DNA of 6,526 bases, taken from the NCBI GenBank assembly GCA_030447125.1, contig JAUJLZ010000106.1, positions 1 to 6,526 of the forward strand. Direction: 5' to 3'. Below are positions 1-5,900 of this stretch, piece after piece. Position 1 is the first letter of the stretch, and each line of letters opens with the position of its first letter. The notes beneath the pieces were generated by a model. It saw only the letters and a program-made list of their open reading frames with translations. It did not search any database and was not told where the DNA came from. This DNA is from Acidimicrobiales bacterium (lineage in GTDB: Bacteria; Actinomycetota; Acidimicrobiia; Acidimicrobiales; CADCSY01). A program made the translations under genes and the position numbers.

Positions 1-816
1 GTGGTGGCGTCGTTCAACTTCCCCGAGAGCGTGCTCCTCGCCGAGATCTACGCCCAGGCCCTCGAGGACGCCGCGCTGCCCGTGGCTCGTCGCCACGAGG
101 TCGGGCCGCGCGAGATCATGGAGCCCGCCCTGGAGCAGGGCCTGGTCGACGTGGTACCCGAGTACCTGGGCTCGGCCCTGGCCTTCTTCGACTCCGCGGC
201 CTCGACCTCCACCCTCGACGCGGCCGGCACCCGGGCCCGCCTCGCCGGGATCCTGGCCGACAAGGGCGTGGTGGCCCTGGCCCACTCCCCGGCGGAGAAC
301 CAAAACGGCGTCGTCGTCACCTCCGAGACGGCGGCACGCCTCGGCCTGCGCACCATCAGTGACTTGGGCCCTCACGCCGCCGGCCTGCACTTCGGTGGAC
401 CTCGGGAGTGCCGGGACCGGCCGTTCTGCCTGGCGGGCCTCCAAGGGACCTACGGCTTGTCCTTCGCCCGCTTCCTCCCCCTCGACAGCGGCGGCCGCCA
501 GACGCGAGCGGCGTTGACCAGCGGGGAGGTCGACGTGGGCCTGCTCTTCACCACCGACGGCCACCTGACCGAGGGGGACTTCGTGCTCCTGGCCGACGAC
601 CGCAACCTCCAGCCGGCCGAGAACGTGGTGCCCCTGGTGCGCAAGGAGGTGGTCGAGCGCTGGGGAGACGTGCTGGTGGAGCGCCTGGATGCCGTCTCGG
701 CGGCGCTGGACACCGAGACCCTGGCCGAGCTCAACGCCGAGGTGGGCATCGAGCGGGAGCCACCGGCCGACGTGGCCGCCGACTGGCTCGACGACGAGGG
801 CCTGGGGAGCGACTGA
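1..816 (+). CDS. OpuAC-type ABC transporter substrate-binding protein (glycine betaine/choline family), 5' partial
   Basis: Extracellular solute-binding component of an osmoprotectant-type ABC importer, which would deliver a quaternary amine such as glycine betaine or choline to the membrane permease. The 271 visible residues start inside the first beta-strand/helix of the fold: FNFPES with EIYAQALE matches the family pattern SKNFTEQ..LGEIYAQALE. EPALEQGLVDVVPEYLGSAL (residues 41-60) is the typical segment before the hinge. GLLFTTDGHL (180-189), LQPAENVVPLVRK (203-215) and the ending DVAADWL (257-263) are also typical. Two cysteines in ECRDRPFC (C137, C143) could form a disulfide, as suits an exported protein. 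No signal peptide or lipobox is visible, so the true start lies upstream and the GTG at base 1 is probably an internal valine. Permease and ATPase genes would be expected upstream, outside the window. Family is secure; the substrate is inferred. Confidence 0.88.
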   Translation: MVASFNFPESVLLAEIYAQALEDAALPVARRHEVGPREIMEPALEQGLVDVVPEYLGSALAFFDSAASTSTLDAAGTRARLAGILADKGVVALAHSPAENQNGVVVTSETAARLGLRTISDLGPHAAGLHFGGPRECRDRPFCLAGLQGTYGLSFARFLPLDSGGRQTRAALTSGEVDVGLLFTTDGHLTEGDFVLLADDRNLQPAENVVPLVRKEVVERWGDVLVERLDAVSAALDTETLAELNAEVGIEREPPADVAADWLDDEGLGSD

Positions 817-823
817 AGACCCC

Positions 824-853
824 GGCACCGGACTCCACGGTGGTTCGGGTGCC
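824..853 (+). terminator. Hairpin downstream of the transporter gene, possible terminator
   Basis: Bases 824-833 (GGCACCGGAC) pair with 843-853 (GTTCGGGTGCC) as ten base pairs, including one G-U pair and a single bulged G at 849, around a nine-base loop. It begins eight bases after the stop codon at 814-816 and lies upstream of the candidate promoter for the next gene, where a terminator would be expected. No T-run follows, so it is not a classical intrinsic terminator; T-less hairpins are common in high-GC actinobacteria. It could also be a chance stem in GC-rich DNA. Confidence 0.4.
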
Positions 854-907
854 AGCCTCCCCGGCGAGAGACATGCCTCCACCCTGGCCGGGCTCCGTCG
901 CTGTCTC

Positions 908-913
908 TAGCGT
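908..913 (+). promoter_or_regulatory. Candidate -10 box (TAGCGT) of a leaderless promoter for the gene at 920
   Basis: TAGCGT fits the actinobacterial -10 pattern TAnnnT. It ends six bases before the ATG at 920, so transcription starting about seven bases past the box would begin on the A of ATG. No Shine-Dalgarno sequence lies between box and start. The -35 region is weak: TGGCCG at 885-890 has a 17-base spacer and matches TTGACA at only three positions. The same geometry recurs at 2757 and 4996, which strengthens the call. Confidence 0.6.
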
Positions 914-919
914 GAACCC

Positions 920-1918
920 ATGCGCATCGAGTCGTCACTGACGTCGATCTCATGGATCCCCTCCGAGGCGTTGCCCGGCTTGAACCGGCTGCCCTTCGAG
1001 GTGGGGTTCCTTCCCTACGACAGCCCGCCCCCCGACCAGGCCGACGACGTGGAGGCGCTCCGGGAGGCCGGTCGCTTCCGCTTCGCCAACCAACTCCGGG
1101 CTTGGGTCGAGGTCAGGGACGGGCGCATCGTGGCCCACGGCCAGGCCGGTGGCGGTCTGATGGGCCGCACCACCGTCGGTCGCGGCCGAGCGTCGATGAC
1201 CTTCCAGGCCGTGGCCCTGCCCGATCTCCAGGGGGTCACCCGAGTCAGCAGTGACGAGGTGCGCTTCACCCAGACCACCGGGGGCCACGTCGCCCTCCCC
1301 GCCCCCCGGCGGGTGAGCCGTCCGCCGTTCGTGAAGGTGGAGGCGCCTCTGGTGTGGACCACCCTCGCCCTCAGCGTCAGGGCTGACGGAACCTCGTCGG
1401 GTGAGCTCATCGGGGCCAGCACCTTCCCCAGGCACTGGGTCTACGACGACCACCGGGACCTGGTGGCCAAGTCCGGCCTGCTCGACTTCTCCACCTGGTA
1501 CCGGGACGCCTTCGGGCGCCACACGCCTTGGGGCGACACCGACTCGCCCGCCCTGGTGACCGAGGTGGAGAGCGCCCTCGAGCGCTCGTTGTCGACCACG
1601 ATCATGCAGGAGGGGGCCAAGCCGACGATCAGGCGAATCCGGGAGGGAACGGTGCTGGTCGAACAGGGTCGCCCGGGTGACGAGCTCTACCTGCTGCTCG
1701 ACGGCGTGCTGCGGGTCGAGGTCGACGGCCAGGCGCTGGCCGACCTGGGCCCAGGTGCCCTGGTGGGAGAGCGGGCGTTGCTCGAGGGCGGGCTGCGCAC
1801 CTCGACCCTGCGGGCGGTGACGCCCTGCAAGCTGGCCGTGGCCGCCGGCGACCAGATCGACCCGGCGATGCTGGCCGAGGTCAGCCTTGGCCACCGCCGG
1901 GAGGAATCCCAGGGGTGA
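920..1918 (+). CDS. Cyclic-nucleotide-binding-domain protein with an uncharacterised N-terminal domain
   Basis: 332 residues in two parts. Residues about 1-225 form a domain I cannot assign to a named family. It has marked, conserved-looking stretches: RFRFANQLRAWVEV (52-65), GGGLMGRTTV (77-86), FTQTTGG (116-122), FPRHWVYDD (169-177) and GRHTPWGDTDSPALV (199-213). Residues about 235-312 are a CNB fold: EQGRPGDELYLLLDGVLRV with G253-D254 and G262, then the phosphate-binding cassette VGERALLEGGLRTSTLRA with E284 and R293. Their spacing of nine matches the ligand-binding Glu and Arg of protein kinase A regulatory subunits. Only about 20 residues follow, so there is no CRP-type helix-turn-helix and this is not a standard DNA-binding regulator. 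No signal peptide or membrane segment; likely cytoplasmic. Its stop overlaps the next gene's start (GTGA). From memory, similar CNB proteins occur beside similar MBL hydrolases in other actinobacteria. The ligand and the N-terminal function are unknown. Confidence 0.85.
   Translation: MRIESSLTSISWIPSEALPGLNRLPFEVGFLPYDSPPPDQADDVEALREAGRFRFANQLRAWVEVRDGRIVAHGQAGGGLMGRTTVGRGRASMTFQAVALPDLQGVTRVSSDEVRFTQTTGGHVALPAPRRVSRPPFVKVEAPLVWTTLALSVRADGTSSGELIGASTFPRHWVYDDHRDLVAKSGLLDFSTWYRDAFGRHTPWGDTDSPALVTEVESALERSLSTTIMQEGAKPTIRRIREGTVLVEQGRPGDELYLLLDGVLRVEVDGQALADLGPGALVGERALLEGGLRTSTLRAVTPCKLAVAAGDQIDPAMLAEVSLGHRREESQG
1899..1904 (+). promoter_or_regulatory. Shine-Dalgarno sequence for the MBL hydrolase gene
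   Basis: GGGAGG ends ten bases before the GTG at 1915 and lies inside the last codons of the CNB gene. With the GTGA stop/start overlap at 1915-1918 it supports the GTG start and translational coupling of the two genes. Confidence 0.6.
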
Positions 1919-2790
1919 GGGTCTGGGTCTGCGGGGTGCGGGGTTCGACCCCCGCACCAGGCGCCGACTTCGCCCGCTACGGGGGACACACCTCGTGCCT
2001 GGCCCTGGGCCACGATGGTGCACTGCCGTCGCTGCTCCTCGACGCGGGCACGGGTATCCGCCGGGTCACCAGCCTGCTGGGCGGAGCTGCCTTCCGCGGC
2101 ACGATCGTGCTTGGTCACCTCCACTGGGACCACACCCAGGGGCTGCCCTTCTTCGCCGCCGCCGACCGCCCCGACGCCGAGGTCACCCTGGCCCTTCCCG
2201 CCCAGGGCGATCCGGTCGAGGTGTTGTCGCGAGCCATGTCGCCCCCGCACTTCCCCGTCGACCCCCTGGGTCTTCGCGGTCGCTGGCGCTTCGAGGGCCT
2301 CGAGCCCGGGCACCACCACCTCGAGGGTTTCGACGTGCTGGCCCTCGACATCCCCCACAAGGGGGGACGGACCTTCGGCTTCCGGGTCTCCGACGGCGCC
2401 GGGTCGCTCGCCTACCTGTCGGACCACAACCCGGTGTCGCTGGGGCCCGGGCCCGAGGGCCTGGGGCCGTACCACGAAGAGGCACTGGCCCTGGTCGACG
2501 GCGTCGATCTCCTCGTCCACGACGCCCAGCACAGCGCGGCCGAGCTTCCGGCGAGAGCGGCGTTCGGGCACTCGGCCGCGGAGTACGCCGTGGGGCTGGG
2601 GGAGGCTGGCGGTGCCGCCGCCGTGTGGCTGTACCACCACGACCCCTCCCGGACCGATGACCAGATCGACGCCGTGGTCTCCTCACTACGGCACCCGCGC
2701 TTGGCGGTCTCGGCTGCTGGGGAAGGCATGGTGGTCGACCTCGGTCCTCCGGTCAATAGCCTGGACGAGTGCACGATGGAGGCTGGCTGA
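1915..2790 (+). CDS. MBL-fold metal-dependent hydrolase, PhnP / tRNase Z-like branch
   Basis: Metallo-beta-lactamase-fold hydrolase of 291 residues, probably a phosphodiesterase-type enzyme with two metal ions; the substrate is not readable from sequence. The start carries CGVRGSTPAPG (6-16) and RYGGHTSC (21-28), a signature of the Lactamase_B_2 group that includes PhnP and cyclic-nucleotide phosphodiesterase-like proteins. LLDAGTG (41-47) precedes the metal motif HLHWDH (H68, H70, D72, H73). Later candidate ligands are H148 in IPHKGGRTFGFR, D170 in YLSDH, H219 in FGHS and H241/H242 in YHHD, so the active site looks complete. No signal peptide; likely cytoplasmic. It begins within the stop of the CNB gene (four-base overlap, Shine-Dalgarno 1899-1904), implying stoichiometric expression and a shared task. 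A perfect 9-bp hairpin lies over codons 7-15. The last 22 bases overlap the next gene. Confidence 0.9.
   Translation: MRVWVCGVRGSTPAPGADFARYGGHTSCLALGHDGALPSLLLDAGTGIRRVTSLLGGAAFRGTIVLGHLHWDHTQGLPFFAAADRPDAEVTLALPAQGDPVEVLSRAMSPPHFPVDPLGLRGRWRFEGLEPGHHHLEGFDVLALDIPHKGGRTFGFRVSDGAGSLAYLSDHNPVSLGPGPEGLGPYHEEALALVDGVDLLVHDAQHSAAELPARAAFGHSAAEYAVGLGEAGGAAAVWLYHHDPSRTDDQIDAVVSSLRHPRLAVSAAGEGMVVDLGPPVNSLDECTMEAG
2757..2762 (+). promoter_or_regulatory. Candidate internal -10 box (TAGCCT) for the lipoprotein gene
   Basis: TAGCCT fits TAnnnT and ends six bases before the GTG at 2769, the same spacing as at 908 and 4996. A possible -35, TCGACC at 2735-2740, matches TTGACA at four positions with a 16-base spacer. 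The box lies within the final codons of the MBL gene. Its TAG (2757-2759) is also the in-frame stop that bounds the lipoprotein reading frame upstream. The lipoprotein gene has no visible Shine-Dalgarno sequence, which favours leaderless expression, although read-through from upstream is equally possible. Confidence 0.5.
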
Positions 2791-3980
2791 GGGCTCGCCG
2801 AGGGGCGGTCGTCCTCGCCGGTGTGCTCCTGGCCGGGGCATGTGGCCAGGGCGCCTCGGAGGAGGTCCTCACCCGGGCGACCGCACCGGGACGGGCCTCG
2901 TCGACCACGGCCACGACCATCGCCACCAGCGCACCGACGACCGCACCCACGACGACCGCGGTCCCCGGAGCGACCACCACGGCACCTCCGGCGAGCCCCA
3001 CGACCGGGGCCGGAGGGGGGCCGAGTGACGCCGACCGGTCGGGTGGCGGATCCCCCGCCCCGGGGGCCGAGACCGAGGCCGGGCCCCTGGAGGTCACCGA
3101 GGTGGCCCGGGACCTCGACACGGTGTGGGCCATGGCCTTCGACCCCGAAGGCCGGTTGTGGTTCACCGAGCGGGGGGGCCGTCTGACGCGCCTGGGCGAG
3201 CCCGCCCGCAGCGTGGCCGGCGTGGTCGAGTCGGGCGAGGGCGGGCTCATGGGCCTCGAGATCGACGGGCGGGGACGGGTCTTCGTCATGTACACCAGCG
3301 CCACCGACAACCGGGTGGTACGCCTCGAACCCGATGGCTCCCAGACGGTCCTGGTCGAGGGAATCGCCAAGGCGGCGATCCACAACGGGGGGCGGTTGCT
3401 GCTGGGTCCCGACGGCACCCTCTACGCCGCCACCGGCGATGCCGGCCGGCCCGAGCTGGCCCAGGATCAGGCCAGCCTCAACGGCAAGGTGCTGCGCATC
3501 GACCCCGACGGGGCTGGACCCGAGGTCTTCACCAGCGGGCATCGCAACGTCCAGGGCCTGTGCGCCACCGCCGAGGGGCGCCTGTTGGCCACCGAGCACG
3601 GTCCCGACCGGGGCGACGAGATCAACGTGTTGAGGGCCGGCTTCAACGGCGGCTGGCCGGGCTCGGTGGGAACCGGCATCCAGAACTACACCCCCACCAT
3701 CGCCCCCGCCGGTTGCGCCGTCTCCACCGGTGACCTCATCCCTGCCTGGCGGGGATCCATGCTCTTCGTCACCCTGAAGGGTGAGGATCTGCGCCGCCTG
3801 AGCTTTGGGACCGACGGTTCGGTGACGGGAGAAGAGGTCCTCTTCGACGGCGACTTCGGTCGTCTGCGGGCCGTCGCCGTCGCTCCCGACGGGAGCATCT
3901 ACCTGGCCACCTCCAACCGGGACGGACGAGGCTCGCCATCAAGAGGCGATGACCGGATCCTGCGGGTGGCGCCGGGCTGA
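2769..3980 (+). CDS. Lipoprotein with PQQ-type glucose/sorbosone dehydrogenase beta-propeller
   Basis: Predicted secreted, membrane-anchored sugar dehydrogenase of 403 residues (GSDH family, related to soluble aldose sugar dehydrogenases that oxidise sugars with PQQ). Residues 1-25 form a lipoprotein signal: R8-R11 positive region, a hydrophobic stretch 12-23, then LAGAC with C25 as the lipidated residue. Residues about 38-104 are a Thr/Ala/Pro/Gly-rich low-complexity tether. The propeller covers about 106-400: WAMAFDPEGRLWFTER, EGGLMGLEI, IHNGGRLLLGPDGTLY with the likely catalytic H205, GHRNVQGL (R259), EHGPDRGDEIN, GFNGGWP, and GRLRAVAVAPDGSIYLATSN with R365/R367 as probable PQQ contacts. 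Start choice: a TAG at 2757-2759 blocks extension upstream, and the next in-frame GTG (2823) would remove the charged N-region, so GTG 2769 is best. It overlaps the MBL gene by 22 bases. Real substrate and PQQ dependence are inferred from family. Confidence 0.88.
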   Translation: MHDGGWLRARRGAVVLAGVLLAGACGQGASEEVLTRATAPGRASSTTATTIATSAPTTAPTTTAVPGATTTAPPASPTTGAGGGPSDADRSGGGSPAPGAETEAGPLEVTEVARDLDTVWAMAFDPEGRLWFTERGGRLTRLGEPARSVAGVVESGEGGLMGLEIDGRGRVFVMYTSATDNRVVRLEPDGSQTVLVEGIAKAAIHNGGRLLLGPDGTLYAATGDAGRPELAQDQASLNGKVLRIDPDGAGPEVFTSGHRNVQGLCATAEGRLLATEHGPDRGDEINVLRAGFNGGWPGSVGTGIQNYTPTIAPAGCAVSTGDLIPAWRGSMLFVTLKGEDLRRLSFGTDGSVTGEEVLFDGDFGRLRAVAVAPDGSIYLATSNRDGRGSPSRGDDRILRVAPG

Positions 3981-3987
3981 GCGGGGT

Positions 3988-3994
3988 AAGAAGG
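3988..3994 (+). promoter_or_regulatory. Shine-Dalgarno sequence for the aldo/keto reductase gene
   Basis: AAGAAGG ends six bases before the ATG at 4001, within the 20-base gap after the lipoprotein stop. No TAnnnT box sits at the leaderless distance, so this gene is probably translated from a longer upstream transcript. Confidence 0.6.
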
Positions 3995-4000
3995 CCGCCC

Positions 4001-4960
4001 ATGCGCTACCGGAGGTTGGGTCGGTCGGGGGTCCAGGTCTCGGCGGTGAGCCTGGGCTCGTGGCTGACCTACGGGGGCTCGGTCGCCGAGGAGACGGCCA
4101 CCGCCTGCATCCACCGGGCCTTCGAGCTCGGCGTCAACCTCTTCGACACGGCCAACGTCTACGCCGGTGGTCGGGCGGAGGAGATCATGGGGAGCGCCCT
4201 GTCCCGCTTCCGGCGGGACGACTACGTGGTCGCCACCAAGGTCTACTTCCCCGTGGGCAAGGGGCCCAACGACTCGGGCCTGTCCCGCAAGCACGTGTGG
4301 GAGCAGGTGCACCACTCGCTGCGCCGGCTCGGCGTCGACCACATCGACCTCTACCAGTGCCACCGCTACGACCCCGAGACGCCTCTCGAGGAGACCTGCC
4401 GGGTCATGGACGATCTCATCGGGGCGGGCAAGATCCTCTACTGGGGCACCTCGGAGTGGTCGGCCGAACAGCTCCGCCGCGCCACGGAGCTGTGCCGGAC
4501 CCAAGGGTGGGCGCCGCCGGCGAGCAACCAGCCCCAGTACAGCGCCCTCCAGCGCCGGATCGAAGCTGACGTCCTGCCCACCTCCGAAGAGCTCGGGATC
4601 GGCAACGTGGTGTGGTCGCCCCTCGCCCAGGGCGTGCTCACCGGGAAGTACCGCACCCCCGACGACGTCCCCGCCGACAGTCGGGCGGCGGGCGGGGACC
4701 GTCGGTTCATGGAACGGTGGTTGACCGTCGACACCCTCGACGCCGTGGCTGGGGTGGGCAAGGTGGCCGAGCAGGTGGGGTGCTCGCCGGCCCAGCTGGC
4801 CCTGGCCTGGTGCCTGCGCCAACCAGCCGTGGCGAGCGTGATCGCCGGCGCCAGCCGGCCCGAGCACGTCGACGCCAACGTGGGCGCCGCCGAGCTCGAC
4901 ATCGACCCCGAGATCCTCGACACGGTGACCGACCTGCTCGACCCGGTGGCCGCCCGCTGA
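4001..4960 (+). CDS. Aldo/keto reductase
   Basis: NAD(P)H-dependent oxidoreductase of the aldo/keto reductase superfamily, a cytoplasmic TIM barrel that interconverts carbonyls and alcohols. The 319-residue length is normal and the protein looks complete. It opens with the family hallmark MRYRRLGRSGVQVSAVSLGSW. The catalytic tetrad is visible: D49 and Y54 in FDTANVYAGGRAEE, K80 in ATKV, H121 in YQCHR. GKILYWGTSEWS (about 138-149), SNQPQYSAL (173-181) and the cofactor-binding region WSPLAQGVLTGKY (about 204-216) follow, then the late signature QPAVASVIAGASRPEHVDAN near 273-292. The overall pattern resembles the Kv-beta-like/YghZ branch rather than the aldose reductase branch. It lies 20 bases after the lipoprotein gene, so the two are probably co-transcribed. 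A joint role in sugar or aldehyde redox is possible but unproven, since one enzyme is outside the membrane and the other inside. Substrate unknown. Confidence 0.93.
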   Translation: MRYRRLGRSGVQVSAVSLGSWLTYGGSVAEETATACIHRAFELGVNLFDTANVYAGGRAEEIMGSALSRFRRDDYVVATKVYFPVGKGPNDSGLSRKHVWEQVHHSLRRLGVDHIDLYQCHRYDPETPLEETCRVMDDLIGAGKILYWGTSEWSAEQLRRATELCRTQGWAPPASNQPQYSALQRRIEADVLPTSEELGIGNVVWSPLAQGVLTGKYRTPDDVPADSRAAGGDRRFMERWLTVDTLDAVAGVGKVAEQVGCSPAQLALAWCLRQPAVASVIAGASRPEHVDANVGAAELDIDPEILDTVTDLLDPVAAR

Positions 4961-4995
4961 CTTGCCCGGTGCCGGCGCCCGTCCTCGCCGTTGCC

Positions 4996-5001
4996 TAGCG
5001 T
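4996..5001 (+). promoter_or_regulatory. Candidate -10 box (TAGCGT) of a leaderless promoter for the SDR gene
   Basis: TAGCGT is identical to the box at 908 and again ends exactly six bases before the start codon, here GTG 5008. The 47-base gap after the aldo/keto reductase stop holds no good Shine-Dalgarno sequence. No recognisable -35 hexamer lies at 16-18 bases. The gap also shows no strong terminator hairpin, so some read-through from the upstream genes is possible. Confidence 0.6.
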
Positions 5002-5007
5002 GGGATC

Positions 5008-5862
5008 GTGGCCGTCGTCCTCATCACCGGGTGCAGCAGCGGGTTCGGCCTGGTGACGGCGCTGCACTTCGCCCGTGCGGGTGAGACGGTGATCGCCGGC
5101 GTCCGCCGCCCCCTGGCGGCAACTGAGCTGCAGCGGCGACGAGACGAGGAGGGCCTCACCTTCGACATCGTGGGCCTCGACGTCACCGAGGAGGCGTCGG
5201 TCGCCGCTGCCGTCTCGGGTGCGGTCGATGTCCACGGGCGCATCGACGTCCTGGTCAACAACGCCGGCGTGGGACTGCAGGGAGCCATCGAGGACACCAG
5301 CCCTGATGTGGTCCGGGCGGCGTTCGAGACCAACGTGTTCGGGCCCCTGCGACTGCTTCGAGCGGTCCTGCCCGTCATGCGCCGCCAGGGCCGGGGCGTG
5401 GTGGTCAACGTGTCCTCGCTGGCCGGTCGGGTGAGCGCCCCGTTCGCCGGGATCTACTCGGCCACCAAGTTCGCCCTCGAGGCGTTGAGCGAGTCGCTGC
5501 ACTACGAGGTGGCACCCTTCGGCATCCGGGTGGCCGTCATCGAGCCGGGCACGTTTCCCACCGCCCTGGCCGACAAGCGTCTGGACCCTGGGACCACGGG
5601 GGCCACCGGCGACGGTGAGGCCTCGCCCTACGCCCCTGCGCTTCGGCGCTGGGTCGAGGCCAGCGCCCGGCTGCCCGGGCGGGACGTCGCCGGCGACCCC
5701 GCCCTGGTGGCTACGGCGATCTACGAGGCCGCCACCCGATCCGACCACCCGTTGCGCCGCCTGGTGGGGCCCGACGCCGAGCTCATCGGTGCCCTGCGCC
5801 ACGACCTCGACGACTCCGCCTTCGAGCAGACCGTCCGCCGCGCCCTGGACTTCTGGGGCTGA
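5008..5862 (+). CDS. Classical short-chain dehydrogenase/reductase (SDR)
   Basis: NAD(P)-dependent oxidoreductase of 284 residues with a complete classical SDR layout. The Rossmann glycine motif is TGCSSGFG (7-14). R33-R34 after the second strand suggests a preference for NADP(H). D58 in GLDVT contacts the adenine region, and NNAG is at 84-87. The catalytic set is N109 (TNVFG), S137 (NVSSLAG), Y150 and K154 (YSATK), followed by IEPGTF (179-183). The order and the YSATKFALEALSESLHYEV segment resemble the 17-beta-hydroxysteroid-dehydrogenase-like SDR branch, a label that does not fix the substrate. The C-terminal third (about 190-284) is the variable substrate-binding part. No signal or membrane segment. 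GTG 5008 fits the first strand (VVLITG) directly and the six-base spacing from the -10 box. The stop codon forms the loop of a hairpin. Substrate and pathway unknown. Confidence 0.93.
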   Translation: MAVVLITGCSSGFGLVTALHFARAGETVIAGVRRPLAATELQRRRDEEGLTFDIVGLDVTEEASVAAAVSGAVDVHGRIDVLVNNAGVGLQGAIEDTSPDVVRAAFETNVFGPLRLLRAVLPVMRRQGRGVVVNVSSLAGRVSAPFAGIYSATKFALEALSESLHYEVAPFGIRVAVIEPGTFPTALADKRLDPGTTGATGDGEASPYAPALRRWVEASARLPGRDVAGDPALVATAIYEAATRSDHPLRRLVGPDAELIGALRHDLDDSAFEQTVRRALDFWG

Positions 5863-5869
5863 GCCCCGG
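5853..5869 (+). terminator. Hairpin with the SDR stop codon in its loop, possible terminator
   Basis: CTGGGGC (5853-5859) pairs with GCCCCGG (5863-5869) as seven base pairs including one G-U, leaving exactly the TGA stop (5860-5862) as loop. No T-run follows. Its position at the gene end suggests transcription termination or 3'-end protection; a chance stem caused by GC content is possible. Confidence 0.35.
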
Positions 5870-5893
5870 CGCCTGAGGAACGGCTCGCCCGGC

Positions 5894-5899
5894 TAGGCT
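5894..5899 (+). promoter_or_regulatory. Possible -10 box (TAGGCT) for the helicase gene
   Basis: TAGGCT fits TAnnnT in the gap before the helicase gene. A start about seven bases on, near 5906, would give a leader of about 120 bases. Here no start codon sits at the leaderless distance, unlike the other three boxes. There is no clear -35, and the box lies inside a small dyad (5889-5893 with 5897-5901), so this is the weakest of the promoter calls. Confidence 0.35.
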
Positions 5900-5900
5900 G

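Noticed and set aside
1..3. GTG at base 1 as the true start of the transporter gene.
   Set aside because: The protein would begin inside the first strand of the binding fold with no signal peptide; the frame most likely continues upstream of the window.
920..1918. Annotation as a CRP/FNR transcription factor.
   Set aside because: The CNB fold is at the C-terminus with only about 20 residues after it, so no helix-turn-helix domain is present.
1931..1960. Sequence resembling the 3' end of a tRNA gene (GGTTCGA followed by CCCCGCACCA).
   Set aside because: No D-arm, anticodon arm or acceptor 5' strand lies upstream. The hairpin is 9 bp with a 6-base loop rather than 5 bp with a 7-base loop, and the bases encode the conserved MBL motif VRGSTPAPG.
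2776..2778. ATG as the start of the lipoprotein gene.
   Set aside because: It is in the MBL reading frame, not that of the lipoprotein; the GTG at 2769 is in frame and keeps the charged signal-peptide N-region.
2880..3080. Tandem repeat array in the ACC/GAC/GCC-rich stretch.
   Set aside because: The repeats are irregular and encode a Thr/Ala/Pro/Gly-rich linker; no fixed period is visible.
950..5802. Long open frames on the - strand, for example 950-2023, 2412-3599, 3899-4867 and 4438-5802.
   Set aside because: They lie opposite genes with clear family motifs, have low-complexity Arg/Gly/Pro/His-rich translations with no recognisable domain, and are expected from codons ending in G or C in high-GC DNA.
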